DNA of 27,061 nt from Bacillota bacterium (GTDB lineage Bacteria; Bacillota; Clostridia; DSM-8532): contig JAEXRM010000071.1 in NCBI GenBank assembly GCA_023440865.1, positions 1-27,061 on the forward strand, in the 5' to 3' direction. How positions within the stretch are numbered: the first letter of the stretch is position 1; every line of letters begins with the position of its first letter. The translations under genes were made by a program, and so were the position numbers. This document shows, in pieces, positions 1-8,785 of the stretch. The notes beneath the pieces were generated by a model. That model was given only the letters and a program-made list of their open reading frames with translations. It was not told the DNA's origin and made no database searches.

Positions 1-1
1 T

Positions 2-40
2 CTCTTGGGGGCGGGCGGCCCCCCCCCCACTTTCCAAGAG
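2..40. repeat. Dyad with G/C tracts at the window edge
   Basis: CTCTTGG at 2-8 pairs with CCAAGAG at 34-40. A G-rich arm and a run of ten C (19-28) lie between and can also pair. It could be the terminator of a gene left of the window, but no T-tract follows on the + strand and the left side is cut off. Nothing else is evident in the 146 bases before the first gene. Confidence 0.35.
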
Positions 41-146
41 GCGGTTCACGCATCGTCTCCCATCCGCCATGGCCCATCCCGATCATCCGACACCGCGTGC
101 CGGAAGCACGCCGGTTCCAGACTGGGCCGAAGGAGAAGCGAACGTC

Positions 147-1280
147 ATGCGAAAGCCCCTGTACCAGACAATCCTGGACGAGCTTCGCTCGAAAATCCAG
201 AACGGGACGCTCCAGCCCAACCAGGCGCTGCCAACCGAGCTGGAGCTCGCGGACATGTACAAGGTCAGCCGCATCACCTCCAAGCGCGCCATGGAGGAGC
301 TCGAACGGGAAGGTCTCATCATCCGCAAGCGCGGGGTCGGCAGCGTGGTCGCGTCCCAGACGGAGCGGCATGAGACCTCATCCGGATTGATGGTCGCCAT
401 GATTTTCCCCTTCAAGTCCGTGGAGGGGTGGGTCCTGGAATATGTCCGCGGCGCTTCGGACTTCCTGGAGACACGCCGCTGTTTCCTGAGCATCCGCTGC
501 TCGGGAGAACGGCCCGAGCACGAGGTGCTCGGCCAGGTGGTGCGGGAAGCCGTGGACGGCATCATCTATTACCCCGATACGACCATCGAGGCGGAGGAAC
601 TGCTGGCGACGATGCTCTACAGCGGCCTGCCCATCGTCTCGATCGACAAATACTATGACGGTCTCGAAATCAGCTCCGTTTCCTCGGACAACCAGGGGGG
701 GATGCGTGAGATCGTCCAGCATCTCATCGATCTGGGACACCGCAGGATCGGCTTCTTCTCGATTGAGCCGCTGGCCCGCGTCACCTCGGTGCGCGACCGT
801 TATCTTTCCTATTGCCGGACGCTGCTGGACAACCGCATACCGCTTGCGGACGAGCAGGTGGTGTGTTTTACGTACGAAGAGCACAGGAACAGCATCGACA
901 TCGATCATCTCGACCTTGTCGAGGAGAAGATGAAGGGGCTGCTTGAGGCCGGCGTGACCGCCATCGTGGCGGAGAACGACCTGACCGCCCTGTTTTTATA
1001 TGTCGCCGCCCGCAATACGGGCAGGACCATACCCGGCGACTTCTCCCTCACCGGCTTTGACGACCTGTCGCTGCTGCGTCAGTTCAGCATCAGCATGACG
1101 ACCGTGCGGCAGGATTCCTACGGCATCGGCTACAAGGCCGCGGAAGTGCTGTATGACCGCATCATCGGTCGAGATAAGGCATGCCTGCGGCTGACGCATC
1201 CCGTCGAGCTCGTGGTGCGTGCCACGACCGCCCCGCCGTACCACCATCAAGACAGGCCCGCCGCCATGGCGGGTGTATGA
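147..1280 (+). CDS. GntR/LacI-type transcriptional regulator
   Basis: Predicted cytoplasmic sugar-responsive repressor of the AraR type, 377 aa. Residues about 1-70 form a GntR winged helix (YQTILDELRSKIQNG, then LPTELELADMYKVSRITSKR and the wing REGLIIRKRGVGSVV). Residues about 85-360 resemble the LacI/periplasmic-binding fold, with VDGIIYYPD, HLIDLGHRRIGFFS, AIVAENDLTA and the FSLTGFDDL signature. The ATG at 147 is chosen because AAGGAG (130-135) lies 11 bases upstream and the GntR fold starts there. An in-frame ATG at 69 would add an unlikely Pro/Arg-rich tail. It lies directly upstream of the two mannoside genes, so it probably senses a mannose-containing sugar and controls them. The effector is inferred only from context. 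Confidence 0.88.
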   Translation: MRKPLYQTILDELRSKIQNGTLQPNQALPTELELADMYKVSRITSKRAMEELEREGLIIRKRGVGSVVASQTERHETSSGLMVAMIFPFKSVEGWVLEYVRGASDFLETRRCFLSIRCSGERPEHEVLGQVVREAVDGIIYYPDTTIEAEELLATMLYSGLPIVSIDKYYDGLEISSVSSDNQGGMREIVQHLIDLGHRRIGFFSIEPLARVTSVRDRYLSYCRTLLDNRIPLADEQVVCFTYEEHRNSIDIDHLDLVEEKMKGLLEAGVTAIVAENDLTALFLYVAARNTGRTIPGDFSLTGFDDLSLLRQFSISMTTVRQDSYGIGYKAAEVLYDRIIGRDKACLRLTHPVELVVRATTAPPYHHQDRPAAMAGV

Positions 1281-1294
1281 AAGGATCCGTCCAT

Positions 1295-4200
1295 ATGCAG
1301 TATTTGGCAGAACGCGTCCGAAAGACCGCGGAGGATCTTCGGAAACTGATCTACCGCGATGTGCGTCCCATTGAGTCGCTTCAGATGAGGGAGGGCCGGT
1401 TCGGCAATCTCGAGCAGGTGAACGCCGCCTCCGGCTCCTGGCGTGCATTTGGCCGTCAGGATGCCTGGGGCGGCTTTGAGCAGCATGCCTGGTTCCGCTT
1501 TGACGTGGAGGTGCCCGCCGAAATGGACGGGAAGCCTGTCTGCGTGCTGTTGGGCACCGCGCCGCTGGAATGGAACGGTTGGGATGCGACCAACCCGCAG
1601 TTCATCGTGCATGTGGACGGCGTCATCAAACAGGGCGTCGACACGAACCACAAGGAGATCCTGCTGGCGGAAAGCGCCCGGGCGGGCACCCGCCACACGC
1701 TCGATTTGCATGCATATGGCGGCCGGGCCATCGCCAAGGGCGAGAAACTGCGCCTGTCCGTTGATCTGGCCGTCATCGACCGCGAGGTGGAAAAACTGGC
1801 GTGGGACCTGCTCGTGCCCGTCACATCGCTGCCGCTGCTGTCGGACGAGCTGCCCGCAAAACATGCCGTGCTCCAGGTGCTCAACAACGCCGTGAACCGC
1901 ATCGACACCCGCATGCCAGACAGTCCCGAATTCCGCGCCTCCGTCCGCGAGGCGGACGCACTGCTCGAGCGCGAGCTGTATGGTGCGCTTTGTGGAGAGA
2001 CCGGCGTGACGGCCACCTGCGTGGGGCACACGCACATTGACGTCGCCTGGCACTGGACGGTCGCGCAAACCCGCGAAAAGGTTGTCCGCAGTTTTTCCAC
2101 GGTGCTCGACCTGATGGACCAGTATCCCGAATATACCTTCATGTCCAGCCAACCCCAGCTGTATGACTTCCTCCGACAGGACCACCCGGAGGTGCTCGAG
2201 CGCATCCAGGCGCGCGTGTCCGAGGGCCGGTGGGAGGCCGAGGGCGGCATGTGGCTCGAGGCGGACTGCAACGTCACCTCCGGCGAGTCGCTGGTGCGCC
2301 AGATCCTCTACGGAAAGAAATTCTTCCAGGAGACCTTCGGCGTCGACAACCGCATCCTGTGGCTGCCCGACGTGTTCGGCTACAGCGCGGCGCTGCCGCA
2401 GATCCTCAAGAAGTCGGGCATCGACTGGTTCATGACGACGAAAATCGCCTGGAACCAGTTCAACAAGCTGCCATACGACACATTCAACTGGCGCGGCGTG
2501 GACGGCACCGAGATCCTGACCTACTTCATCACGACCACCGACCAGCCGGACAAGCCCTTCACCACCTACAACGGCAACACCGACCCGGCCTCCGTCAAGG
2601 GCACCTGGACGCGGTACCAGCAGAAGGAGATCAATGATGACGTCCTGATCTCCTACGGGCACGGGGACGGCGGCGGCGGCCCCACAAGGGAAATGCTCGA
2701 GAGCGCACGCCGGCTCGCCAAGGGCATTCCGGGCATGCCGAAGGTACAGCAGGGCACAAGCCGGGCCTTCTTCGAACGGCTGGACGCCCGGGTGAAGGAC
2801 AATCCGCGGCTGCCGACCTGGGTGGGCGAGCTGTACCTGGAGTACCATCGCGGCACCTACACCTCGATGGCCCGCAACAAGCGATACAACCGACAGAACG
2901 AGATCCTGTGGGGCGAGGTGGAGTTCCTCTCGATCCTGTCGGGCCTGGTGGGCGACGCGTATCCCAGGGAACGCATCGACGCGGCATGGAAGATCATCCT
3001 GCTCAACCAGTTCCATGACATCCTGCCCGGCTCCTCGATCTGGGACGTGTACGAGGTGTCGCGCGACGAGTACGAACAGATCCTGGCAGACGGACGCGCG
3101 CTGGTGGAACAGGCGTTGCGCCTGCTCGCCGACCGTGTCGCCGCCAGAAGCGCCGCCCTGGTGGCGGTCAACACGCTGGGCTTTGTCCGTGACGACCTGG
3201 TCGCTGTCGAAACGCCCGTTGGCGTGACACATCCCGCCATTCTGGCGGATGGCGTCTGGCATCCCGGCCAGCGGATCACCACCCCGGAGGGGGACCGTGT
3301 GCTGTTCCTGGCACCTTCCGTCCCGGCGAAGGGCTATCGGGCTTATCCGATCGGCGAGGCGCCGGCGGACGCCGACACGGCCGTGGAGGCGCAGGCGCAG
3401 GCGGATGGGTGGACGGTTTCCGCCACCCGGCTGGAAAACCGGTTCTTCCGCATCGAGCTGGATGCGGCCGGCCAGTTCTCGTCCGTCTGGGACAAACGCG
3501 CCTGCCGCGAGGTCCTCAAGACCGGGCAAAAGGGCAATGTCCTGACCGCCTTCGAGGACCGGCCGATGAACTACAGCAACTGGGACATCGACATGTACTA
3601 CACCGAGAAGTCGTGGCCGGTGGACGGACTCGAATCGATCGAGGTGGTCGAGCGGGGCCCCGTGCGCGGCACGCTGCGCCTGCGCCGCCGTTTCGGCGAA
3701 ACGGTGCTCGATCAGGACATCCACCTGTACCGCGACATCCCGCGCGTGGATTTCGAGACCCATGTCGACTGGCAGATGTCGCAGGTGCTGCTCAAAGTCG
3801 CGTTCCCGGTGGAGATCAACGCCGACAAGGCCACCTACGAAATCCAGTTCGGGCACGTGGAACGGCCGACCCATTGGAACACGTCCTGGGACTGGGCCCG
3901 GTTCGAAGTCTGCGGCCATCGCTGGGCCGACCTGTCCGAGGCAGGGTACGGCGTGAGCCTGTTGAACGACTGCAAGTACGGCCACGACATCAAGGACGGC
4001 GTGATGCGCCTGACGCTCATCAAGAGCGGCATCGAGCCCAATCCGGTGACCGATCGGGGCGAGCACGTCTTCACGTACTCGTTCTTCCCGCATGCGGATT
4101 CCTGGCGGGAGGCCGGCACGCTGCCCATGGCCGCGCGCCTGAACACACCGCTCAAGGGGCTGGTCGCGGCACCCCGCACCGACGGCGGCGCACAGGGGAC

Positions 4201-4471
4201 CGCGATGTCGTTCGTTTCCTGCGACGCGCCGCATGTGCTCGTGGAGACCGTCAAGCAGGCCGAGGACGGGGATGGCGTCATTGTACGCATGTACGAGTCG
4301 GAGAACCGGCGCGGATCGGTGAACCTCCGCTTCCATCGCCCGTTGGCCCGGGTGCAGGCCTGCAACCTGATGGAAATGAACGAGGGCGATGCCGCCTTTG
4401 CCGCCGACACGCTGCCGGTTCAGCTCAAGCCGCTGGAGATCCGGACCTTCCGGGTGCATTTCGCCGATTGA
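1295..4471 (+). CDS. GH38 alpha-mannosidase
   Basis: Retaining, zinc-dependent alpha-mannosidase of about 1058 aa, the usual length for bacterial GH38 enzymes. Visible active-site elements are HTHIDVAWHW (His245 and Asp249 as zinc ligands), WLPDVFGYS (Asp359, the expected nucleophile), ELYLEYHRGTYTS and NQFHDILPGSSI (His574, zinc ligand). An N-terminal beta domain precedes the catalytic barrel, and a large beta-sandwich C-terminal half follows from about residue 680. No signal peptide is seen, so it probably acts in the cytoplasm on imported oligosaccharides. AAAGGA at 1280-1285 supports the ATG at 1295. An ATG at 1277, overlapping the regulator's stop codon, is possible. It is probably co-transcribed with the regulator and the GH130 gene. 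The linkage cleaved cannot be read from sequence. Confidence 0.95.
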   Translation: MQYLAERVRKTAEDLRKLIYRDVRPIESLQMREGRFGNLEQVNAASGSWRAFGRQDAWGGFEQHAWFRFDVEVPAEMDGKPVCVLLGTAPLEWNGWDATNPQFIVHVDGVIKQGVDTNHKEILLAESARAGTRHTLDLHAYGGRAIAKGEKLRLSVDLAVIDREVEKLAWDLLVPVTSLPLLSDELPAKHAVLQVLNNAVNRIDTRMPDSPEFRASVREADALLERELYGALCGETGVTATCVGHTHIDVAWHWTVAQTREKVVRSFSTVLDLMDQYPEYTFMSSQPQLYDFLRQDHPEVLERIQARVSEGRWEAEGGMWLEADCNVTSGESLVRQILYGKKFFQETFGVDNRILWLPDVFGYSAALPQILKKSGIDWFMTTKIAWNQFNKLPYDTFNWRGVDGTEILTYFITTTDQPDKPFTTYNGNTDPASVKGTWTRYQQKEINDDVLISYGHGDGGGGPTREMLESARRLAKGIPGMPKVQQGTSRAFFERLDARVKDNPRLPTWVGELYLEYHRGTYTSMARNKRYNRQNEILWGEVEFLSILSGLVGDAYPRERIDAAWKIILLNQFHDILPGSSIWDVYEVSRDEYEQILADGRALVEQALRLLADRVAARSAALVAVNTLGFVRDDLVAVETPVGVTHPAILADGVWHPGQRITTPEGDRVLFLAPSVPAKGYRAYPIGEAPADADTAVEAQAQADGWTVSATRLENRFFRIELDAAGQFSSVWDKRACREVLKTGQKGNVLTAFEDRPMNYSNWDIDMYYTEKSWPVDGLESIEVVERGPVRGTLRLRRRFGETVLDQDIHLYRDIPRVDFETHVDWQMSQVLLKVAFPVEINADKATYEIQFGHVERPTHWNTSWDWARFEVCGHRWADLSEAGYGVSLLNDCKYGHDIKDGVMRLTLIKSGIEPNPVTDRGEHVFTYSFFPHADSWREAGTLPMAARLNTPLKGLVAAPRTDGGAQGTAMSFVSCDAPHVLVETVKQAEDGDGVIVRMYESENRRGSVNLRFHRPLARVQACNLMEMNEGDAAFAADTLPVQLKPLEIRTFRVHFAD

Positions 4472-4549
4472 GCGGTACTGCGGGTTCACAGGAACGATTG
4501 ATCCGTCACCGGTTCCCCCGTCACCTGGAGTGTTGAAAGGAGTCAAGAC

Positions 4550-5530
4550 ATGGCCACCATCATCGGCAACAACCTGCCCGGCATGCCCTGGGAAGACCGC
4601 CCCGCGGGCGACAGGAACGTCATGTGGCGCTACACCGGCAATCCCATCATCAAGCGCGACCACCTGCCCGACTCGAACAGCATCTTCAACAGTGCCGTCG
4701 TGCCGTTTGAAGGCGGGTACGCCGGCGTGTTCCGCTGCGACAACACCGGCCGCTACATGCGCATCCACGCGGGTTTTTCCAAGGATGCCATCCACTGGGA
4801 CATCAACCCGAAGCCCATCGTGATGACATGCGACGATCCGGAGATCGGCCGGTTCGACTATGCCTATGATCCGCGCGTCGTCTGGATCGAGGACCGCTAT
4901 TACGTCACCTGGTGCAACGGCTATCACGGTCCGACCATCGGCATTGCCTGGACGAAGGACTTCAAGCGCTTCCATCAGCTCGAGAACGCCTTCCTGCCGT
5001 TCAACCGCAACGGCGTGCTGTTCCCGCGCAAGATCGGCGGGAAGTTCGCCATGGTCAGCCGTCCGAGCGACAACGGCCACACCCCGTTCGGCGACATCTT
5101 CTACAGCGAGAGCCCCGATCTGGTGCACTGGGGCAGGCACCGCCACGTCATGAGCCCCCGGGGCTCCTGGCAGAGCACGAAGATCGGTCCCGGCCCCATC
5201 CCGATCGAAACCACCGAGGGCTGGCTGATGATCTATCACGGCGTGCTGACCAGCTGCAACGGCTTCGTCTACCATGTGGGCTCGGCGCTGCTCGACATCA
5301 ACGAACCGTGGAAGGTGCGCTACCGCACCGATCCCTACATCCTCAACCCGCGCGAATACTACGAGTGTGTGGGCGACGTGCCGAATGTCGTGTTCCCGTG
5401 CGCGACCCTGTCCGACGCCGCCACCGGCCGCATCGCCATGTATTATGGCGGAGCGGACACCGTGACCTGCATCGCGTTCACCCAGGTGGACGAGCTGATC
5501 GCATTCACGAAGGCGAACTCCGTGGTGTGA
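4550..5530 (+). CDS. GH130 beta-mannoside phosphorylase
   Basis: Predicted cytoplasmic inverting phosphorylase that splits beta-1,4-mannosides with phosphate to give alpha-mannose 1-phosphate. It has 326 aa, very near the length of characterised GH130_2 enzymes. Family features are the five-bladed propeller pattern, NSIFNSAVVPF, FDYAYDPRVVWIED with Asp107 as the likely proton donor, LFPRKIGGKFAMVSRPSD and KIGPGPIPIETTEGWLMIYHG. AAAGGAG (4536-4542) precedes the ATG by 7 bases, and the gap from the alpha-mannosidase is 78 bases. Pairing with GH38 suggests sequential trimming: alpha-mannose first, then the beta-mannosyl core such as Man-GlcNAc of N-glycans. Mannan-derived oligosaccharides are the alternative. 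No transporter for the substrate lies in the window. Confidence 0.93.
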   Translation: MATIIGNNLPGMPWEDRPAGDRNVMWRYTGNPIIKRDHLPDSNSIFNSAVVPFEGGYAGVFRCDNTGRYMRIHAGFSKDAIHWDINPKPIVMTCDDPEIGRFDYAYDPRVVWIEDRYYVTWCNGYHGPTIGIAWTKDFKRFHQLENAFLPFNRNGVLFPRKIGGKFAMVSRPSDNGHTPFGDIFYSESPDLVHWGRHRHVMSPRGSWQSTKIGPGPIPIETTEGWLMIYHGVLTSCNGFVYHVGSALLDINEPWKVRYRTDPYILNPREYYECVGDVPNVVFPCATLSDAATGRIAMYYGGADTVTCIAFTQVDELIAFTKANSVV

Positions 5531-5584
5531 TGACGGGCGTCCACTGGATGCGTCCTGCCGGATGCGCCCGCCCGCCGTGACGAA

Positions 5585-5643
5585 AATCGGGCCAATCCGT
5601 CTCCATGCCGTTGTACTGGCGGCGGGGGCGGATTGGCCCGATT
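5585..5643. terminator. 15-bp inverted repeat between convergent genes
   Basis: AATCGGGCCAATCCG (5585-5599) and its exact complement (5629-5643) flank a 29-base loop. The repeat sits between the end of the GH130 gene and the end of the convergent acetyltransferase gene, so a bidirectional terminator is the natural reading. Runs of T next to the stem are weak (CGTTTG on one side, a short TTTT on the other) and the loop is long. Nothing else is seen in 5531-5715. Confidence 0.5.
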
Positions 5644-5715
5644 CGTTTGTGCGGCATCAACGCGCGACCCATTCGACCGATCGGCGGCGACATGGGGTGA
5701 ATCGTTTCTCCGGCA

Positions 5716-6507
5716 TCAGCGCGGGCCCGGCGCATACATGGGATACAGGCGGCGGTCGAGCGGCCGGTCATCCGCAAACAGCCAGGGATTGCGCTCCAGC
5801 AGCACATACAGGATCTCCGTCAGGCGCAGGGTGTCGACGATGCGAACCGTCGCACCGCCGAACGTGCCGGTGCGCATGGCGCCGTTCTCCAGCAGGAGGG
5901 GCTCGACCTTCCAGAAGGTGTCGGACCGATGCCCCTTGTGCTGGCGTTGCCGCACCGGCACCACCGTGCCGTCCGGGCGCTCGGTGAACAGCGTCACCAT
6001 CGAGTCCGTCAGGTTGTCCGGGATGTCGAGCCATTCCTCGACCCCGTGCATGTAGGTGTTTTTGGTCAGGTCGCACCCGATGAACAGCAGGGTGGCGCGG
6101 CGGTCGAGCAGACGCCCCCAGGGTCCGCTGCGGTGAAGCGGGGTTTCGAAGCAGGCATCGCCTTCCGTGAAGGCGATGGCGTCGCGGCCCAGCGCGGCCA
6201 CCGAATGGGTGGGGTGCTGGGACCGGATGACGCCGGGCCGCTTCCGGAACCGCTCGGGCAGGATGCCCACGCAGCAAGGGGTATCCGTGACGGAAAACAC
6301 GGGCTGGTCGGCGTTGATGCGGTCCCAGGTATGGGTGGGCAGCACCAGCAGCCCGTCCCGCATGTGCTCGGACAAGGCGTCGAGGACGGTGTCCGCCCCG
6401 CCGTCGACCGGTCCGATCGCTTTCATCGAGGAGTGGACGAGCAGGGTGCCGGCGGGATCGACCGACAGCCGGTGCAGATCCCCGATCAGGTGTTGCTTGT
6501 CGTACAT
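5716..6507 (-). CDS. AAC(3)-family N-acetyltransferase
   Basis: Acetyl-CoA-dependent N-acetyltransferase of the aminoglycoside 3-N-acetyltransferase (antibiotic_NAT) family, 263 aa, a normal length. Family features are GTLLVHSSMKAIGPVDGGAD near the N-terminus, GLLVLPTHTW, HPTHSVAALGRDA with the histidine segment expected at the active site, and GRLLDRRATLLFIGCD. The ATG at 6507 is preceded by GGAGG (6512-6516). It starts 17 bases after the glycoside hydrolase gene and is probably co-transcribed with it. Many members of this family are uncharacterised, and the sugar-enzyme neighbour makes an amino-sugar or other amine as plausible a substrate as an aminoglycoside. Resistance should not be assumed. 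Confidence 0.85.
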   Translation of the reverse strand: MYDKQHLIGDLHRLSVDPAGTLLVHSSMKAIGPVDGGADTVLDALSEHMRDGLLVLPTHTWDRINADQPVFSVTDTPCCVGILPERFRKRPGVIRSQHPTHSVAALGRDAIAFTEGDACFETPLHRSGPWGRLLDRRATLLFIGCDLTKNTYMHGVEEWLDIPDNLTDSMVTLFTERPDGTVVPVRQRQHKGHRSDTFWKVEPLLLENGAMRTGTFGGATVRIVDTLRLTEILYVLLERNPWLFADDRPLDRRLYPMYAPGPR

Positions 6508-6524
6508 GGCGTCCTCCCGGGGGA

Positions 6525-8606
6525 TCAATAGAAAATGGGATGAATCAGGCGGGGAAGCCGGTCGGACGGAGGCTGGGCTCCCGACGCGACACGGTACAGG
6601 CTCCTGTGGCATGCCGTGACGCCGTCGAGGAACGCTGCATGCGGCGTCTGGCAGACGTCCACCAGGCCGATGTTGTAGTTCTCCCCGTCGAAACGGCCCA
6701 GGGCCGGCTGGTCGCAAAACTGGAAGTAGTGTGTCCCCACGCAGTGCGGGGAGGCGGCGGCGCGTTCGACGTAGGCGCGGTAGGCGATGCCCCGCTCCGT
6801 TTGGTTTGCCGCGCCGCGGATGCCGGTGGCGGACAGGCCCCGGTCCAGCCCGCCGAAATGGAACTCGCCGATCATGACCGGCAGACCGGTCGCCGCACCG
6901 GCCTTCTCGACGGCTTCGCGGGGATCGACATCATAACAGTTGATGGAGAACACATCGAAACAATCGCTGCCGGCAAGCAGGTCCCCGCTCGAGAGGAAGG
7001 CATAGCGCATGCCCAGGTTCAGGTGGTTCGGATCGACACGGCGGACCGCCTCGCTGGGAATGCGCACATACCGGTCGACCAGCTGGCGCGAAAATGCGGA
7101 AAGATCGGCGCGGGCGCCTGGAAAGCGGCGTGCGCGGATCACTGGTTCGCGCAGCGCCTCAAAGCGGTCGAAGCTGGTTCCCCAGACGGCGTTGAGCCGC
7201 TCGACGCCATGGCCGTACCGTTGTGCGAGCATGTCGATCAGCGCGTCGCGGCTGTGGGACGGGAAACCGGTTTCCAGCAGCTCCTCGGCCAGGTCCAGAT
7301 CGTGGACGAAGGCCCATTCGGGCTCGTTGCGCAGGAAGTAGCCGATGAGGTTGCGGTCGTCGCGCAGGCCGGCCATCTGCGTGGCAAAGGCGTCGGCCGC
7401 CTTTTGGTAGGCCGGGCTGAACACATCGGGAAAGTCGCGGAACAGGCGGGTCTCCGTGGTGGGGAAGTCGTGCATCGGGTACACCCAGGGAAGTCCTGCG
7501 GCTGCTGCGAACGGCTGGGAGGACCAGTTGCCGACCGTGTTGAAGCCCCACGCGCGCAGGCGGGCGGCCGTGATGCGGGTCCAGGCGTCGCGCCATCCGT
7601 CGCCGAACGCGTGGATGAGGTTGGCGACGGCGTGGTTGTACAGGTCCGCCTGCCACGGTCCGTGACGGGAGGCCCAGGCATCGGCATACGGTCCGGCGCG
7701 GTCCGGCAGCGTGCCGCTCAGCGGCCGGATGCCGGTTGTGTTCATGCTGTCGCCGGGATGGACGCAATCGACGCCGGCGCTGAAGAAGGCGTACCCTTCC
7801 GGTGTCGCCAGCCACCAGCGGCCACCGTCCCGCTGCACGCGGAAGAAGCCGGTACCCTCGAAGCGTTTCTCGCGCCAGCCGCCGTCAGCGGCCCAGTCCG
7901 GGAAGAAAGCGCCTTCGTGCGAGGCGGCAAGCGTCGCCTGCAGGGTTCGCACCAGCGTGGAGCGGTCGGGTGTCTTGCCCGGCCAGTCGCCCTGTGCCCA
8001 TTGCCCCAAGTCGTCGATCAGGGCGCCAGCGGGCAGCGGGTAGTCCGGCTCCTCCGTGCTCAGATGCAGATTTGACAGGAGGAGGATCTGCTCCGTCGAT
8101 GCGCGGCGGTGGCCGATCGACAGGTGCGAGGGCCGATGGATGCGGTTGCCGTGCATCACGGTCTTGAGCTTGCCGGGCGTGCGTGGCAGGAAAAGCTGCT
8201 GCGCGTCCAGCGCGGCCAGCGGCAGGCTCACCCGTGTGGGCATACCGGGCAGGAGACCCATGATGCACGCCATGTGCGGCTTCCCGCCGGATAGTCCGAC
8301 GGCGGCCGCCGCCTGGGCGGTCGGTTCATCCGTGAGGGCGGAGGTGGGGGAGGCTGTGGCGGCATGCGCCGGGTCCCCTTCCCAGAACGACAGGGCGAGC
8401 GTGAGCGAGTCCGGCCCCTGGTTGACGGCATCGAACCACAGCCAGCGGGCTTCGTTCCATGCGGTTTCGTTCCATGCGGACAGCGGGGAGATGAAGTAAC
8501 CGTCACGATCAGCCGGGAACCGCAATGTGCAGCGGCAGGCATCGTCCGGTCGGTCGGCAGCGCAATCGCTTTCGACAAAGCGGGTGAACGGAATGCGGTG
8601 ATCCAT
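6525..8606 (-). CDS. Clan GH-A glycoside hydrolase (GH42/GH50-like)
   Basis: Predicted retaining glycoside hydrolase, 693 aa, with no signal peptide. The N-terminal 230 residues look like a beta-rich accessory domain. A (beta/alpha)8 barrel begins around RDGGRWWLATPEGYAFF. FLRNEPEW contains the probable acid/base Glu428 and VMIGEFHFGG the probable nucleophile Glu581, the clan GH-A layout. The phrases WWLATPEGYAFFSAGVD and GEFHFGG recall beta-agarase and beta-galactosidase-like proteins of GH50 and GH42. The exact family and substrate cannot be fixed from reading. The ATG at 8606 has AAGGAGG upstream. An in-frame ATG at 8681 lies upstream of the predicted -10 box and is unlikely. It is first gene of a leftward pair with the acetyltransferase. 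Confidence 0.82.
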   Translation of the reverse strand: MDHRIPFTRFVESDCAADRPDDACRCTLRFPADRDGYFISPLSAWNETAWNEARWLWFDAVNQGPDSLTLALSFWEGDPAHAATASPTSALTDEPTAQAAAAVGLSGGKPHMACIMGLLPGMPTRVSLPLAALDAQQLFLPRTPGKLKTVMHGNRIHRPSHLSIGHRRASTEQILLLSNLHLSTEEPDYPLPAGALIDDLGQWAQGDWPGKTPDRSTLVRTLQATLAASHEGAFFPDWAADGGWREKRFEGTGFFRVQRDGGRWWLATPEGYAFFSAGVDCVHPGDSMNTTGIRPLSGTLPDRAGPYADAWASRHGPWQADLYNHAVANLIHAFGDGWRDAWTRITAARLRAWGFNTVGNWSSQPFAAAAGLPWVYPMHDFPTTETRLFRDFPDVFSPAYQKAADAFATQMAGLRDDRNLIGYFLRNEPEWAFVHDLDLAEELLETGFPSHSRDALIDMLAQRYGHGVERLNAVWGTSFDRFEALREPVIRARRFPGARADLSAFSRQLVDRYVRIPSEAVRRVDPNHLNLGMRYAFLSSGDLLAGSDCFDVFSINCYDVDPREAVEKAGAATGLPVMIGEFHFGGLDRGLSATGIRGAANQTERGIAYRAYVERAAASPHCVGTHYFQFCDQPALGRFDGENYNIGLVDVCQTPHAAFLDGVTACHRSLYRVASGAQPPSDRLPRLIHPIFY

Positions 8607-8626
8607 GCTGGCCTCCTTGCGCGAGG

Positions 8627-8645
8627 TGGTGTTGACACCATTATA
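8627..8645 (-). promoter_or_regulatory. -10 box overlapped by a dyad operator
   Basis: On the - strand a perfect TATAAT (8645-8640) is followed directly by TGGTGTCAACACCA (8640-8627), an inverted repeat TGGTGT-N2-ACACCA. The dyad would cover the transcription start, the classic place for a repressor. A good -35 hexamer was not found at 17 bases. The operator type suggests a GntR or LacI regulator, which is inference. Confidence 0.55.
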
Positions 8646-8732
8646 TGCGCACCGGTCCGCCGCGGGGAGAGAGAATTGCAATCGATTTCATGGAGAATCC
8701 CGTCGAAATCCGCCCGTTGTCGTTTGGACACG

Positions 8733-8768
8733 AAAAAGGGGATGCCCCATTTGTCCTGGGGCATCCCC
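8733..8768 (-). terminator. Intrinsic terminator of the PspC gene
   Basis: GGGGATGCCCCA (8738-8749) and its complement (8757-8768) form a perfect 12-bp stem with a 7-base loop. On the - strand it is followed by five T (A at 8733-8737). It begins 17 bases after the PspC stop codon. Confidence 0.9.
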
Positions 8769-8785
8769 GGCTTTCGCAGGGACAA

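Noticed and set aside
1247..5275. Very long - strand open frame (1342 codons) opposite GH38 and GH130
   Set aside because: It is a shadow of two well-recognised + strand genes in G+C-rich DNA, with no family signature and no ribosome site.
6540..8075. + strand open frame opposite the glycoside hydrolase
   Set aside because: The - strand protein has both catalytic glutamates in clan GH-A motifs; this frame has none and lacks a ribosome site.
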